A stretch of 64,000 nt of DNA, from positions 194,584-258,583 of the forward strand of contig LSRX01000163.1 of the NCBI GenBank assembly GCA_001939145.1. The letters are read 5' to 3'. Below the pieces are notes generated by a model, which worked only from the letters and a program-made list of their open reading frames with translations, did not search any database and was not told the origin of the DNA. This DNA is from Symbiodinium microadriaticum (Eukaryota > Sar > Dinophyceae > Suessiales > Symbiodiniaceae). Shown piece after piece: positions 63,835 through 64,000 of the stretch. The stretch's first letter is position 1. The number at the start of each line of letters is the position of its first letter. The position numbers and the translations under genes were made by a program.

Positions 63835-64000
63835 CTTGTTTGCACATATACATATAAATATACATATACACACACGTGTATATATATATATACACACATA
63901 TAAACATGCTTATATGTATGTATGTATGCATGTATGCATGTATGCATGTATGCATGTATGCATGTATGTATGTATGTATGTATGTATGTATGTATGTATG
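63835..64000. repeat. TA, TATG and GCATGTAT microsatellite at the window edge
   Basis: Mixed TA/CA, then TATGCATG and TATG units running off the end. Confidence 0.97.

Overview
The window looks like nuclear DNA of a protist, most probably a dinoflagellate. Three things point there. Genes are cut into very short exons (27-116 nt). Introns end in AG, usually followed by G, and begin not only with GT but also with GC and GA. The whole window is strewn with degenerate plant-type telomere repeats (TTTAGGG / CCCTAAA). No spliced-leader sequence, rRNA or convincing tRNA was seen, so the assignment rests on splice-site style, repeat content and gene structure. Long ORFs are mostly microsatellite artefacts; most real coding sequence sits in exons too short for a normal ORF scan. 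I found these by reading for acceptor + coding-like peptide + donor with compatible phase.

Layout. 1-0.95 kb: two micro-exons of a Rab-type small GTPase. 1.3-2.4 kb: a two-exon secreted or type I membrane protein with a Thr-rich stalk. 3.8-7.4 kb: a chain of coiled-coil micro-exons. 7.5-8.9 kb: a polytopic membrane gene broken by a frameshift, flanked by 105-bp direct repeats. 9.4-14 kb: minisatellite and microsatellite fields. 14.1-14.6 kb: an intact 161-residue membrane protein. 15.4-18.7 kb: further charged or coiled-coil exons, ending in a probable terminal exon. 21-25.5 kb: scattered single candidate exons. 26.3-27.8 kb: trinucleotide arrays around a 923-base N gap.

28.1-40.4 kb: a spermidine-synthase-family (aminopropyltransferase) gene in at least 11 exons that join in phase and carry the whole SAM-binding core. 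This is the best-supported gene. 41.0-42.9 kb: two small split genes. 43.0-55.2 kb: a tandem segmental duplication (copies A and B), each with a three-exon MFS-type transporter. The copies differ by insertions, including a 1.16-kb inverted-repeat element whose empty site is preserved in the other copy. 55.6-64 kb: many candidate first, internal and terminal exons on both strands, an ~826-bp GCGT array, MITE-like elements and a Rab-like last exon.

The unifying oddity is that the introns are largely built of degenerate telomere-like repeats. They often have a G-rich arm and a C-rich arm in one intron, so each intron could fold into a hairpin that brings its splice sites together. Candidate exons with confidence below about 0.5 are reading-frame judgements from sequence alone.
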